Shown here: positions 12,706-24,914 of the stretch, in pieces
How positions within the stretch are numbered: the first letter of the stretch is position 1
Layout of the letters: each line of letters begins with the position of its first letter
Assembly: GCA_026874595.1 (NCBI GenBank)
Contig: CM049310.1
Location: 33,793,558 to 33,857,557 of the forward strand
Source: Sipunculus nudus
Taxonomy: Eukaryota > Annelida > Sipuncula > Golfingiida > Sipunculidae
Direction of reading: 5' to 3'
Length of the DNA stretch: 64,000 bases
Position numbers and translations under genes: made by a program
The notes under the pieces: model-generated
The model's input: the letters and a program-made list of their open reading frames with translations, nothing else
Told to the model about the DNA's origin: nothing
The model's database searches: none

Positions 12706-12853
12706 CTGAGGACCATTGTCCGACCACATCTAGTTGCCACTATGTTGTTTTCAACTTTTTGCCTGTCAAGTTGAAGGACTCAATACGCTAGACGAACCTA
12801 TGTGGATCCATGATGAGATATGACACAATACATTGGGAGGGACTATATATACC

Positions 12854-13705
12854 AAAGCCCCAGTCACGGATCTTCATGGCGTGACCTGAGACAAACCCTC
12901 GTGGTCCGTACAGAAACCTTGATGATTCCGTCGTCGTCCGTATGTATCCTTGCATGGCCGTGCTTGTCCCTCACCGCTCTGTATTTGGCTAAGGATCCTA
13001 CGACGGTCAAGGTCAACCACGGATTATCGTAACGCTGCCGTACACAACCTTACCGCAACCCTAACACCTCCGTTCTGTTTTAGCGACGGATGGCCAGGGA
13101 GCACCAAGGATTGGTACGGATCAATGCAGGGACGCGTAACGGATGACGAGGAACGCGCTCCGGTCAATCAGGGACACGCCACGGAAGGAGTACGGCGGAC
13201 CAAGGCGGTAAAAGCCGCTACGGAAGTTTTGAGCAGTTCAAAACTTCCGTAGCGGTTCCCGGACCATGTGGGATCACAACGGATAAGCACAGATGGAACC
13301 AAGGATGACGGCGGACGCTGTACGGAACACCAGGGATCGCTCATCTGTGGGCTGATCCGGCTGATCGCTGCCGTATTGGTCCGTGTCAATGCCGTGTAGG
13401 TCCGGGATGGTCCGTGTAGACGCCTTGTTGGTCCGTGTTTATCCGGGGCTGTCCGTGTCTCTGCCCTGTTGGTCCATCGCTTTGCCGTGACTGTCCAAGA
13501 CAGTTCTTCTTCATCCGTGTGGGCGCCATGTTGATTCCGTGCTTCGACCGTGTAGCTGCCGTGTTTGTCCGTGTTTGCCTGGGTTTGTCCTTGTAGCTGC
13601 TTAACTTGCCATCGGCATGGCGGTCGTTGAACGACTATCGCCGCTAGTAAACCCCAAAGTGAGCGCGGATCATCCCATCCCGTGTTTATAAGGGACTGGG
13701 GCTTT
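12854..13705. mobile_element. Foldback/MITE-like element with AAAGCCCCAGTC ends
   Basis: It has inverted ends AAAGCCCCAGTC (12854-12865) and GACTGGGGCTTT (13694-13705). The left half carries CACGGATC/CGTGGTCCG motifs and the right half is a dense array of TGGTCCGTG, CCGTGTAGG and TGTCCGTGT motifs, so the element can fold on itself. No transposase is present. It belongs to the same family as the end at 11317. A long minus-strand open frame (13168-13779) runs through the array and is an artefact of the repeats. No clear target-site duplication was found. Confidence 0.75.
13215..13255. repeat. Perfect 18-bp hairpin at element centre
   Basis: CCGCTACGGAAGTTTTGA (13215-13232) is followed by a 5-nt loop and its exact reverse complement (13238-13255). 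It sits close to the midpoint of the 12854-13705 element. Confidence 0.95.
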
Positions 13706-14896
13706 AACCTTTCCTTAATACAGGTAATGAATATAATAGGCAAATTATAGGTGACAGACAAGATATCGAGCCCAGTCATATAATGTAGTTAAGCTAAGGG
13801 TTTACTCTAGCTAAGGTGTTATTTAATATAGAAATAAATCATGGTTTTTTCCACTGATTATTATCAATGCTCTGAGTCAATGGATGCATAACATACCAAG
13901 ATGAAGGATTTTTTAAAACAAAGAAAAGGTAAGTATTTTAGTATCCATTAGGCCACCCATACCGAATATCGTCTTAATCTTGAAATCCAGTTCATTACAT
14001 CATTTTAACAGAGCAGCTGACTTGCCCTCTATTCTGATTACTTTTGGCGATATTTGTCTTCTATCACACATCGCAGACTGAGATGATTTAGTGTGTGTGA
14101 CAGAGAAAATATTTTATATATGCTGCAAAACACGCTGTCACGACCCTGCTTTTCGTCAGCAGCGATTATAATACTTTATTTTCAATATAAAGAAATATAT
14201 ATAAGAACCCTCTGATTTAGTGATGGATCAAGACTGGAATTCATGAAAGGAAAGCCATCAGTAATTCTCTGTATGTTGAAAATCGGCGCCGTTTTGAGTG
14301 ATCGTTCCGTGGGACCAGCGCCACCTCTGAATCTGAACGCGGGAGACCACTTAACAACTGGTTATAATTCAGTCTGGAAACCTTGGATTTCTCTTAGAAC
14401 AATTTAAAGACAAGCCCGGTCCCCCCCTTGACATAAATAATTGCACCGTATGGAATAAAAATATTCTGAATAGAACACTTTTATAGTACACCGACGTATA
14501 ATGTGAACTCTTGTGTATTAATCGGGATCACTTAACAACCAGTTATAATTCAGTCTAGGAGCATAAATTTGCACTTAGAAAGCCCACTCTGGTCAATATA
14601 ACAGCTTAATTAATAGGAACTCACAGACATTTGTAATAATATAAAATAGGATAGATGCATTAAAAGAATGCTAACCCAAACGTTAGCGACCATTTCAATA
14701 GCCGCCTTTCTGAGCTAAAATTAAGCGGCAATCTTGGACTGCAGTTTTATCATAGGTCAAATCACTAGTATGATCGCAAATATTAATATCCCCAGAATCC
14801 AAAATGGCTTAAATTCGGCCACTGCCTTTGATTGTAGTGTCATAATCCTGTAAAATACCAATATTTTGAATTAATATACTATTTAAATACTGGCTA
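13706..14896. other. No gene recognised; one 181-bp-offset duplication
   Basis: A segment around CACTTAACAACTGGTTATAA at 14348 recurs as CACTTAACAACCAGTTATAA at 14529. Nothing else was identified. Confidence 0.5.
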
Positions 14897-15208
14897 AACC
14901 AGAATAGAATCTAAATTCGTCATTACACTTAAGTAAACCTTATGTTCGCACTCAAGTTTCTAAGAAATTAACACCGTGTCCAGTATGAAATGCACAACAT
15001 TATTACATTTTTTTTACCTCAGATGACTTTCAGTGGACACGGTGCTAATTTCTTTCGACCTGTAAGCAAGGGCAGAGCAATACTCAGTAACAGAGGTAAC
15101 TGAATTAATAGGCGAAGAAGTTATAAATAACCATGTATGAAATGGAAAAGTAAATGCGAACATAATGTTCACCTACGTGTAATGACGAAATTCGATTCTG
15201 TTCTGGTT
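14897..15208. repeat. Large imperfect palindrome (foldback)
   Basis: The left arm 14897-14983 is inverted at 15032-15208. Matching pieces include TTCGTCATTACAC, TTATGTTCGCA, AAGAAATTA and CACCGTGTCCA. The right arm carries roughly 90 bp extra between TTCGCA and AAGAAATTA. Just outside the central loop the sequence CTCAGATGACTTTCAG is the inverse of the lead-in seen before the pearl-like element at 45 kb. Confidence 0.8.
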
Positions 15209-15224
15209 TGATCAGTATTTCAGT

Positions 15225-16590
15225 GTAGCGATCACCCTTTGTCCGTCGTCCGTCTGTCTGTCCGTCCTTCCCTCAACAGGGCACAAATCGTAACCACTGG
15301 ACCTAGAATTATATAACTTGACAACCAGGGAGGTCCATTAAAAATCTCCATGGAAACGCATATCCTCCAAGCTATGGGGCTCAAAATAACACCCCCCCCC
15401 AGGATAATTAAAGTATCAGAACAACTTATGCATTGATCACCATGATTCTGTGCATGCATAATCATCATAGAGCGTTTCTGCAGACAGGTGGCGCCACCTG
15501 GATTTTTTCTCGAATTTTTACGCATTTTTCTCTCTTTTTGAGATCTCTCTAAAAAGATGTGGTCTTCCGTTAACAGGGCACAAATCAAAATCACTGTCTT
15601 AATTGACATCCTGGGAGGTCTATGAAAAGTCTCTTAGGAAACCCGAAATTAGGTCTCTATTACCCATATCGCCCGAGCTATGGGGTTTAAGAATACCCCA
15701 AAGAATAATTAAAAAAATAATATAAAACCTTAAGTATCTGAACAACTAATGCATTGATAACCATGATTCTTTGCATGCATATTGATCAGGGAGTGTTCCA
15801 TTAGTTCCTGCAGACTGGTGGCTCCACCTGGACTTTTTTAGAATGTTACGCGTTTTCTCCATTTTTAAAGAGGGGTCCTCCGTTAACAGGGCACATATCG
15901 TAACCACTAGACCTAGAAATTCTTATTTGACATCCATGGGGGTCTATAAAAAGTCTCTTTCATAACCTTAAATTAGGTCTCTGTTACTCATATCATCGGA
16001 GCTATGGGACTCAGAATTACCCCCTGAATAATTGAAATTTTGATACCAAAGCAGGGCACAAATTATAACCATTGGACCAGGAATCTTCTTACTTTCTGAG
16101 AGTTCCTCGAAAGGTCATTTACAAAACCGGAAATAAGTCCTCTATAACATATATCCTCCGAACTAACAGGCTCGAAAGTACCCCTCCCGCCAGAATAATA
16201 AAAAAAAATTGATACAAAAGGTCCAGTATCTCAACAACTATTGCATTGATCAGACTGATTCTTTGATGCATATTGATCATGGAGTATTTCAAATGTTCCT
16301 GCAGACTAGTTGCGCCACCAGGATTTTTTTTTCAAATTTTTAAGCACTTTTGTCTCTATTTTTGAAACCTTTAAAGATGCGGTCGTTTGTTAACAGGACA
16401 CAAATCATAACCACTGTACCTAGAATCTTCTTACTCGGCATCCTGAGAGTTCCTCAAAGGTTCTCCTCAGAAATCCGAAATCAGGTCTCGGTGGCCATTT
16501 CTTCTATGAGGTACATGCCATGTTTGAGCACCCAATATATATTGCAAAATACACACAATTTGCCAGATTCAACAGGAACGGCTGAATGAA
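15225..16590 (+). mobile_element. Pearl/HINE-like element, TCCG microsatellite plus ~300-bp units
   Basis: It opens with CACCCTTTGTCCGTCGTCCG and a TCTGTCCGTCC microsatellite. Degenerate core units follow, each beginning AACAGGGCACAAATC, at about 15274, 15571, 15883, 16051 and 16391. Each holds an ATGATTCTTTGCATGCAT segment and a CCTGCAGACTGGTGGCGCCA segment. The same opening and core occur at 45.06 kb, so this is one family. There is no protein-coding content. Confidence 0.75.
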
Positions 16591-17431
16591 TTGTCATCAA
16601 ATTTGGTGTGCTTATGGGTGTTTATGAACTTGAGCTAATATGCATGAACGATGATGCCACCTATACATTATCTTAATCAGTTGCCTGTGCAAGGACATAT
16701 TGTCAACATGTCAGTCGTCTGAGCGTCATGACCCATGTTTTATCCTGACTGCGTTCTAACCATTGAAGGGTAAATTCCTTTACCCTTAATAAAAAACTCA
16801 TTCGTTTTGTAATAGTCATACTGTTACCTTTCAGGGCCTTAATAAGTTATTGAATTTTATTTTTTCAGGCAGTGCCATTTAAGTTGAGTGGGCAATATGA
16901 AACGGATGAGCCATGTCGTTTTTAATGGACACCGATATCTATGATTTCAAGCTGTATTTAAATAATTTTTTGGATAAATCCTAGTAATCCTATATCTGAC
17001 ATTTTGTCGTTCACTTAGTTATATATCCCGATTTGTATTACCAATGAGAGGAATCAATTTTAGCCAATCATATTTTAAATGTGCCCATGAAAAAAATTCT
17101 TATTGCATCTTATTTTATGACATGAAATGTGCGACCCAACCCAGAACGAATCAAACATTGGTATAGATTAAATTCCATAGAGAATTATAACCGTTCTGAT
17201 TACGTTATAGCGAAGGGACCTGTGGTAATAGGTCATGATTCTTAACTGTTAGGCTCTCCCCATATTGGCATGTGCTTGAAATGTGATTCTAATTTGCCTA
17301 TGAATTTGGGACTCGGGACGCTTGGCATGTCATATTAAATCAATATAACCTTCAATTTGCACATGCCTACTACATGTACTATTCACAATGGCAAGTATGA
17401 CTGACAGCATTAGACTCGAAATACTATAGGG
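16591..17431. other. No gene recognised
   Basis: AT-rich DNA without recognisable repeat or coding structure. Confidence 0.5.
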
Positions 17432-18312
17432 TAGAGGTGCGGACCGGACCGCCTCGACCGGTCCGGTCAACAATTTTGGGCTGGACCGGACCGGACCTCT
17501 AACATAAAATACCAGACCGCTTATCTCTGGTCCAGATCGGTCAGGACCGCTCTACCTAATTTGAAATGTTTATATGCTAAACGGAAGACTTCATGGATTT
17601 AGTTTCAACCTACAAATCTTGTTGTTAACAAGGTGTAAAAATAACCTCAAAGACACATGAAATAATATAATTACATACGTGCATTATTTCATTTCTTTGT
17701 TCTCTGAGTAACAGTAAATAGTCATTTTTTATTATCTTATAATTGTTTTGAAAGGCATAAGCATCATTATCAGCATTCGAATCTTTGTCCCCTGCTTTAC
17801 TGCACAATCCTGATACTTCCCCTTTGTATTCCTGTGTATGAACGAATAAAAAGAACAATTTCTATATATACATTAAATACATAGTCCGACACTCTATATA
17901 TTAAATCATTATTGAATAACATTATATGACTCAGAACGCCCCACCTGCCACAATTTGCTTAATATTCTAACCACCTTGCCCGACACTAACACAAAATACT
18001 CCACTGTTTTCAAATTATTTACAAAGACTGGGACTGTCATTAAAAAAATTAAAACCAGGTCTTGCGATTCACGTACAGATACTATAATATTACATTTATT
18101 TGAACGGTTTACTCAGTGTTATTTGAACAATTATATGTTATAAAAAACATGTAGACTTAAAGCAGAATATAAAATAAAACTGATATTTAAAAACTTCAAT
18201 TTAAATTCATTTTTAATAAATTTTAAATAAATGGACCGGACCGCTTGGAACGGTCCACCGGCTGCACCGGGCCGCCTTCAGCTGGACTGGACCAGGACCG
18301 GGCCGCTCATGT
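17432..18312. mobile_element. Putative non-autonomous hAT-like element
   Basis: Two GC-rich ends dense in GGACCGG/CCGGTCC motifs (17432-17550 and 18232-18312) bound an AT-rich middle with no transposase. The left end starts TAGAGGTGCGGACCGGACC, like hAT termini that open with YAGAGGTG. The expected inverted right terminus and an 8-bp target duplication were not found, so the right boundary is approximate. Confidence 0.4.
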
Positions 18313-18812
18313 GTTGGACAATTAAGGTTGATTCAATTCTGTACCAAGAAACAGTCTTTTCTGAAGTTGCATCATACAAACGCAAATTATTAACTGTCTA
18401 TGCTTTAACTGTAATTTTTATTTATAATTCCATATTTCTAATTTGACGTATCCGTGATTTTGAAATACCTCGCACAAAGCGCAGCAATTAAGTTGCTGAC
18501 ATAGCTTTCATGGCAGCACTGCATATATCTAATTTCCTAAAGTAACATTGCACAAATGCATAACACGCAGAGCTAGTCATCTAACAGTCCTTCCAACACA
18601 GCCCTTCAATGGTTATCCGGCCATTTTGAGATAATATGATATGCCTACGAACCACAAGTGTACTACTTTTCCCTTTTTTCAACACCTATGCAACTATGTC
18701 TTACGTTTTCACGTCATGGACAGCTGCAAGTGACCTATGTTATACAGTAAACAGTAAGCATACTGACCCTCTTTGATAGATATTTTATATGATGAAGCGG
18801 CAGGACGAACGG
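18313..18812. other. No gene recognised
   Basis: Unassigned AT-rich sequence. Confidence 0.5.
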
Positions 18813-20480
18813 TAAATAGTGATAGAGAGTGATGCAAGCAATATACTCGACAACGTTGACCCGACCGTGAATTCGACCTGGTCCTCTAACTCTGTTTGGT
18901 CACTTGATGGACGCAACTGTTTGCTTTTGGACCGCTCAAGATTTCACTTATTATTCCAGCTCCTGACAGTTCACCTAATCGATAGGAAGTCGCGAAGTGT
19001 CACTGATGAGTTTTTATTATTTTTTTTTTGGTGGAGGTAACCGCCTCCATCGTTTAATGCTTGCCTATAACCTTTACTTATTACATTTGCAGAATTCCAT
19101 TCCGGTTTAGGATTACGCCACAGGGACTTATACCCGGTTATTCTGGTGTCAGTCAGGTTCGGTGCATCACTCCTGAGGATCCTGGGTGTGTGTCATCCCC
19201 GTTGCCGGGTCATTACACCGAGGAACCCCCGAAAGGCGCACTCGTTTGTATATGAAACATAACTCTTTGGGCAAAGTCTCCCCATTAAGCCTGCAGAGCG
19301 CTCACCCTGTGGGGGCCGACCGTGAAAATATCTAACCTCCTCGGCTGAGACTCGAAATCAGGATATCCCGGCTTTGAGTCCTGCACTTTACCCCTGAGCC
19401 ACACAAGCCGGTTCACTGATGAGAGTTTAATGCTGAACCATTTTTAATGGATCTATCCCGATCCTCCTGGACTGAAGTCGGAACCCTGCGGACGATTACT
19501 CTCATTGCTGTCTCAGCTATAATAAAAAACATTTAACTTCTATGATGAAAATGATTTATATTATTATATGTGAAAAAATATGTATGAGATGTAGAGCTAT
19601 AATCTACCTTACGCCTGCAAGTACAAGCATATGGAGTATTGAAAATGTAAAAAGGCAAGACGCTGTGATTGAGGTTTTAAGTGTCATTAGTTCTATATTA
19701 TATTATGTGTCGTTTATTCTTTAATTTTTGTACTCATATATGATCACTCTATATAATATTTTTGCACCTAGGCGACTAAGCAACGACACACGAAGAATTA
19801 TATAAGAAAAAAACTATTCGTGCTCTCACTTGAGGCATTTTACAAAATCCGCTGAATGTTATTACCTAAACCTTATACCAAAGCCATCCATGTTAATATA
19901 ACTTATTTAGATCCCATAAATATTTTCAAACTACATCGGCTGAGCACCGGACAAGAAACCATTTAAATATTGCAATCCCTAGGTTCTTTATTTATAAACT
20001 GTTTACCATCTAAATATTCTTGGTTAATAAAGATTTACCGTTTTCCGGCGACGTGTTTTGGACATTTTCAGAAGAAGCTGGTTGTTCATTATCTCTCAGA
20101 GAAGAAAGGAATACTACTTTCTTAGAGGTTATGGGTTAGTGTCTATGGCTTCTGAACATGTCTACATGAATATAACCTGTATTGTTTATAAGCTGATATC
20201 CTTGACAAAGCAGCCACAAGTCATTCTTAATTTAGTTTATGATCTTTGAGTGTCCAAATCAACCGCATTTGATTTTTTAAAACGTGAATAGAATTAAAAA
20301 TTATGGGTTCCCCCTGTAAAATCTTAGTCATTTTCGATCTAATAATGCGAATCCTAACCCATTTTAAACTATTAAGGAAGATTAATGCAGGTGGTTTTGT
20401 CATGCAGTGTACCCGTGTTTCTTTTAATAAAATAAGTGTAATTTACTAACATGAGTATATGTCTGGTACGATTTAGGTCT
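18813..20480 (+). repeat. Composite dispersed family, partial copy with SINE inserted
   Basis: After removal of the SINE at 19011-19412 this region aligns in order with 31920-32660. Anchors are AGAGAGTGATGCAAGCAA, GTGTCACTGATG, GCTGAACCATTTTTAATGGA, GTCTCAGCTATAATAAAAA, TTGACAAAGCAGCCACAAGT and TTAAGGAAGATTAATGC. It is one of five partial copies in 18.8-37 kb. No coding content or terminal repeats are recognised. Confidence 0.7.
19011..19412 (-). mobile_element. tRNA-derived SINE with 11-bp target-site duplication
   Basis: Read on the minus strand, the element starts at 19412 with a tRNA-like head: TGGCTCAGGGGTAAAGTGC (A-box region) and GATTTCGAGTCTC (B-box). It continues through a GC-rich body and ends in an A-rich tail, seen on the plus strand as TTTTTATTATTTTTTTTTTG at 19011-19030. 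TCACTGATGAG flanks it on both sides (19000-19010 and 19413-19423). A paralogous unoccupied site exists near 32072 (GTGTCACTGGTG followed by TGCTAAACC). These together support LINE-mediated insertion. Confidence 0.88.
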
Positions 20481-21836
20481 AATATAACTAGTACAGTTAA
20501 TGTCTAATGGAGAATACACTTGGAATAATAAGAGGGAGTTCACTTTTACTATATTATTTTACCAAAATTTTCCCATTAACTGATAAAGTTCAAAGAAGGG
20601 CGACAGGAAAAGGTCATGTTCTGATTTAATTAGAAATCTTAAATATCTCTGAACTGCTTCGGCTTACTTGGCAGTTTGTTCGTTGTTTTCCCCTTTGGAA
20701 ACTTTCTAGGAACTTCAACATTGTATCCTGGCATAACTGCGGCCCATAAAAAATCGACGGCCCTGTTGCAAAAGAACGGCTCAGGTGTCTGCGTGATTGC
20801 TCTGAGTCCAAAGAAAGCAGGATGCCCTTTCATATTATTTTTTATTCATTTATTACAACATCTCTCAGGGTAATTCTGTTTAAATACGGACCCATTTAAG
20901 CATTGAGAAATTACAATGAAATACAATTTCCTTCAGGACAATAACAGCAGCAGTTAAAAGCGAAAGCACAGTGACATAAACAGCAATTTAAAACATAAAT
21001 GAAATTCTATAGCGTGCAATTTATTTTAATTATATTAAATTGGTATTATATGCAAACAAAATTAAAGAGCACCAGCCTTTCATTGAACTTTAGTGTGTGG
21101 CATTTTGGAGACATTAATGGATGGTTGTTTCTCAGAACATTACCTGCCTACACGGATGAGGATTTCCAAAGATTAACATGGGATCTTACTGATGAAAGAC
21201 TGTTTTACTGATGGCTGAAGTAAAATTCTTAATAAGATATGAAATGGGGAGAACATGTAACATTCATAAAATACCCCATAACCTGGAGCGCAGGGATCTG
21301 ATATCGCCAAACCAGTGCAATTTCAATCCTGTTTTCTCAGGCCACATTTACTCTAACAGACCCCTTGGGATCGAGAATGAGATCGCATGTGCATTGGCGA
21401 GGAGGTGAGTGCAAAGGTTACTTGCAAGTTGTATTTTCCATGAAAGGAGACTTGCAGGCTTTTATCATTTATGACATATGCGATCCGCAACTCTCGTTCG
21501 TTTTCATATTTAAAACACACACTCACCAACAAACAAACCCGGCCGATCTTATAACCGCCACAAACAAACCAGTCTGATCACATAACCCTCTGCCACCTTC
21601 GAATGCGCTAGACAAGGTACTTAAGGTTGATTTACACGGCTGTTTACGTTCATGACATTGCGTTCTTTCAGGGAATGTCTTAAACGTTACAATGCAAACG
21701 GGTTACTCAGTTCAAGATAGAAACAGTTGTTGTTAGACCTATAATTATATAAAACAACAATAAATGTGTTTCCATAGAATGTTCAAATTTGACATCCAGC
21801 AGGTCTTTGTAAAAACTCCTAGAAATAAGGACACGG
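20481..21836. other. No confirmed gene; weak exon-like patch
   Basis: A minus-strand stretch at 20668-20762 has splice-like borders and is listed as a finding. The rest shows no recognisable coding or repeat structure. Confidence 0.45.
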
Positions 21837-22127
21837 TGTAACTGATGTCTTTTTATTGTGTGACACGGGCGTAACTCGTGTTGTAGCGGCCTCGCCTGAC
21901 CGGGTATTGCATTCTCAGTTTAATCCGTACTGGTTGAACTCTCGCTGTCATGGTAGTCTTGGACTTTCTCGCCTGGCCGCGCCGGGCCGGCTCACGTGTG
22001 AACCCTGACATGTATAGACACATCGTTCTTTCCCTAGATTTTTCCTGTAACGCGTGTTTACTGTGTATCATGTTAGATTCTTTGGATTTTTCGAGAAATG
22101 GAAAGTTCTCGGCTTGAGATGAGAAGC

Positions 22128-22135
22128 TATAAATA
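22128..22135 (+). promoter_or_regulatory. TATA box of solo LTR
   Basis: TATAAATA lies in a GC-richer context within the LTR, with the polyadenylation signal AATAAA about 390 bp downstream, as expected for a U3-R-U5 layout. Confidence 0.6.
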
Positions 22136-22523
22136 GGGACTGTGTTTTAGAGCCGCGAGAGAGAGGTGAGGAAAATATTCCAGCGGACACGGAAGCGTGT
22201 TAGTCAGTTGTGGGACCTGTCCGATTATCCAGAAATTTCCGGGATTCTGTTAATTCTGTACAATGTAGTGCTGACTGTCTCCAGTTTACTTTCGGGATTG
22301 TTACAAGAGCTTTACATTGGACTGTTATTCTCTGAAAAGATTTGTGTGAACTGTTCATCTGAATTATATGCTTTAAAGGACTTGTCGCTGTGATAGTGGT
22401 GGTATCAAGATACTGTGCAATTTGTTTGTTAGGCTGTGTGATTATATTGATTTGCTGTTATACTGTTGTTGTACTGTGTAATTGTATTGATTTAGTGTAT
22501 TGTAATATTAGGGTTGTCTTAAG

Positions 22524-22529
22524 AATAAA
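22524..22529 (+). terminator. Polyadenylation signal in solo LTR
   Basis: AATAAA lies just upstream of an A-rich stretch. It is conserved in the inverted relative near 30250. Confidence 0.55.
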
Positions 22530-22707
22530 TTATAGTTATTTGTTAACAAAAAAAAAAAAAAACAAAACAAAAAAACACTGACTTCTTTATTCATTCCCCT
22601 AAACATTTCACGTTGCCAAATGTAACAGAATCTGATTTTTTTTTCATTACAAAATTTATGTTCCTCACGCATAAGTGATCTGTTGATATTGGGTTCCGTA
22701 ACAACGG

Positions 22708-24914
22708 TGACAAATATTAAATATATAAGAACTCAAATAGGAGGACCTTGAAGGTCCGCAAAAGTTCAACTAAGTATCATTTAACGGATGGCGACATTTT
22801 TTTCAGAAAAGGTTTAATTGATTGAACCGCATCTTGGATGGTGTTTACGGCCATTACCAAAAAAAACTTTTATTTTTCGCATTTCGTATTTATATTTTAT
22901 ACAGACCGCAAAATAATTTAGCCATTTTGGTCATTGGGTTATTGAGGGATGATCGAGTTTTTTAAATATATTTTTACATCTGTCCGTGTTTGCGCTGATT
23001 TCCAATAAGGCTAATTGTAAAATTTATTTTTGACTTGACAAAAGTCTCAAGGTCGTGATCAACCCAGTAAATTTCAGTCAACTAGTTCATAATTGCTCAA
23101 CATTTTTCAATCAAATGGCCACTATGGACACCTTGTCCCCATAGACACATTTTATTATTTCACACTAGATTATCCTACCTGTTCATAATTTTACACCTGC
23201 AGACCAGTTTTGTTTCACCCAAGATACGACGGATGCACTTCAATATAATACAGACCGGCCAAAATATTTTAATATAAGTTGATAACACCACAACACTCCG
23301 TAACAGTTGAAAATTTTGTTGCAAGGTTCATTGGAATAACATGAATTAAGTTAATTGGTTTCTTTTTGTCCAATTACATATAATAAAACGACCAGCTATA
23401 TATGCCTGGTGCCAAAGCTAAGTGTCCTAACACCAAAAATCATGAGGACTTTGATATCTGCATATGTAGCATGTATTAAGCACAAGCAGTGTATAAAGTA
23501 CAATGTACATTCATGACTGTCTGGAGATACCATTTCATCCATTCTTTTATTGGTGCAGAATTCCTTCATAATATGTTTAAATATTCAACACGCTTTGATG
23601 CAACATTATTTCTGCTTTACCTGGTTCACCGAACATATATGATGCCTACATTTCATTCAAACCTTTTTCTTTATAAAGAAAACAGGAATTATTACGTCTT
23701 ATATCCAAAATGGGTTCATTATTCTTAATCCTATCAATTTGCTTTGTATACATATTCGGTACAACAGTATATATGCAACCCCCAGCTTTTCTAAGTTTTA
23801 CCATCCACATTATTCTTTGACTGTCCACTATCGATACAACATCCGGTAGCCTAATACCTAGTAATTTATGACAAGTCATCAGCATGTTTCATTATTGAAA
23901 TCTCTGGGAAGCTGAGGCACGTTTGTTGTACATAATAATTTGAATATTGTATTTCTGCAATATATTATGTGTCGTTGCTTCTAGATATTAAACATTGTCC
24001 TTATTTGTTCTAGAATGCTGTTTAAAATAAGTACGTATGAGAATTTTATTTTATCGTAAGTGAACGAGAGACCTAATATTTTAATTACCTTATTCTTATC
24101 AAGAACATTTAGTAGTTCTTGTAAGAATAAAAACACCACCCCTTCATTTCCATTTACGGAGAAAACTAGGTATATTTGTATGAAAATGAAGAAAAAGGAT
24201 TAATTAAAACTCTATTACAGGGCTTATTCTTATAAAAAACAGACATATTAAATGGAATATAAGGATAAATATGTACACAGGTAGAACGGAAAGACGTCAG
24301 TTGGAAGCTCGTATTTAAGAATCTTGGTTTGATTGCTGTTGAAGCCTCGGTGTAGGATTCGCTAAATTCAGTTGTATGTTGTAACAGCTTTTTTGGAAAT
24401 GTGGTAAGTTGCACACTTTTACGTATCCTATTATAATTTGGGCGTAATCCAAAAGCGTTGTTTCGTCCTCAACTTTCCGGTACACGTACGTCACATGCCA
24501 TCATATTTTTCCTGTAGATTGATTCTCGCCTTGACGGTGTCCTCTTGGTATTTTTGAGTTGCATGCACCCCGATCCCCACCTCTTTCCCCAAAAATTGAT
24601 AATTTGTGAAATGCATCGTTTAAATTAGATCAATAAATTGTTTTTTAAAGATAATATTGTTTTTATGGCCTTTGGCTAGCATTTACGTATGTTTGAGATC
24701 AGTCAATTTCAGGCAATTTAGGTTTGTTTTAGCATTGTAATTATATTTGTCTACATTGTTTGAGCTTTAGGAAATTCGGAAATTGATAATAATCATTATT
24801 TCAACCACAATGGAAATTAAAAATAATAATAATAATAAAATTAATAATAATGAAAATAATTGTAACAGATATATTTTCATGAACACTGATATCATCGAAT
24901 TTGTGACATTGCTT
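22708..24914. other. No gene recognised
   Basis: AT-rich sequence with an AAT microsatellite near 24822-24838. Short open frames on both strands carry no domain signature. Confidence 0.55.

Larger units (their letters stand above)
21837..22703 (+). mobile_element. Solo LTR of an LTR retrotransposon
   Basis: The 867-bp unit starts TGTAAC and ends GTAACA, and is flanked by the 4-bp direct repeat ACGG (21833-21836 and 22704-22707). It holds a TATA box at 22128-22135 and a polyadenylation signal at 22524-22529 before an A-rich run. The 3' end is confirmed by the inverted fragment at 30091-30395, which stops at the same base. No primer-binding site, gag or pol flanks it, so it looks like the product of LTR-LTR recombination. 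It cannot be assigned firmly to Gypsy or another clade. Confidence 0.75.

Noticed and set aside
13168-13779. 203-codon minus-strand open frame
   Set aside because: It runs through the CCGTG-rich subterminal array of a foldback element and its residue pattern simply follows the DNA repeat.
19330-19412. Possible functional tRNA gene
   Set aside because: A and B boxes are present but the cloverleaf does not close, and the unit has an A-rich tail and target duplication, so it is a SINE head.
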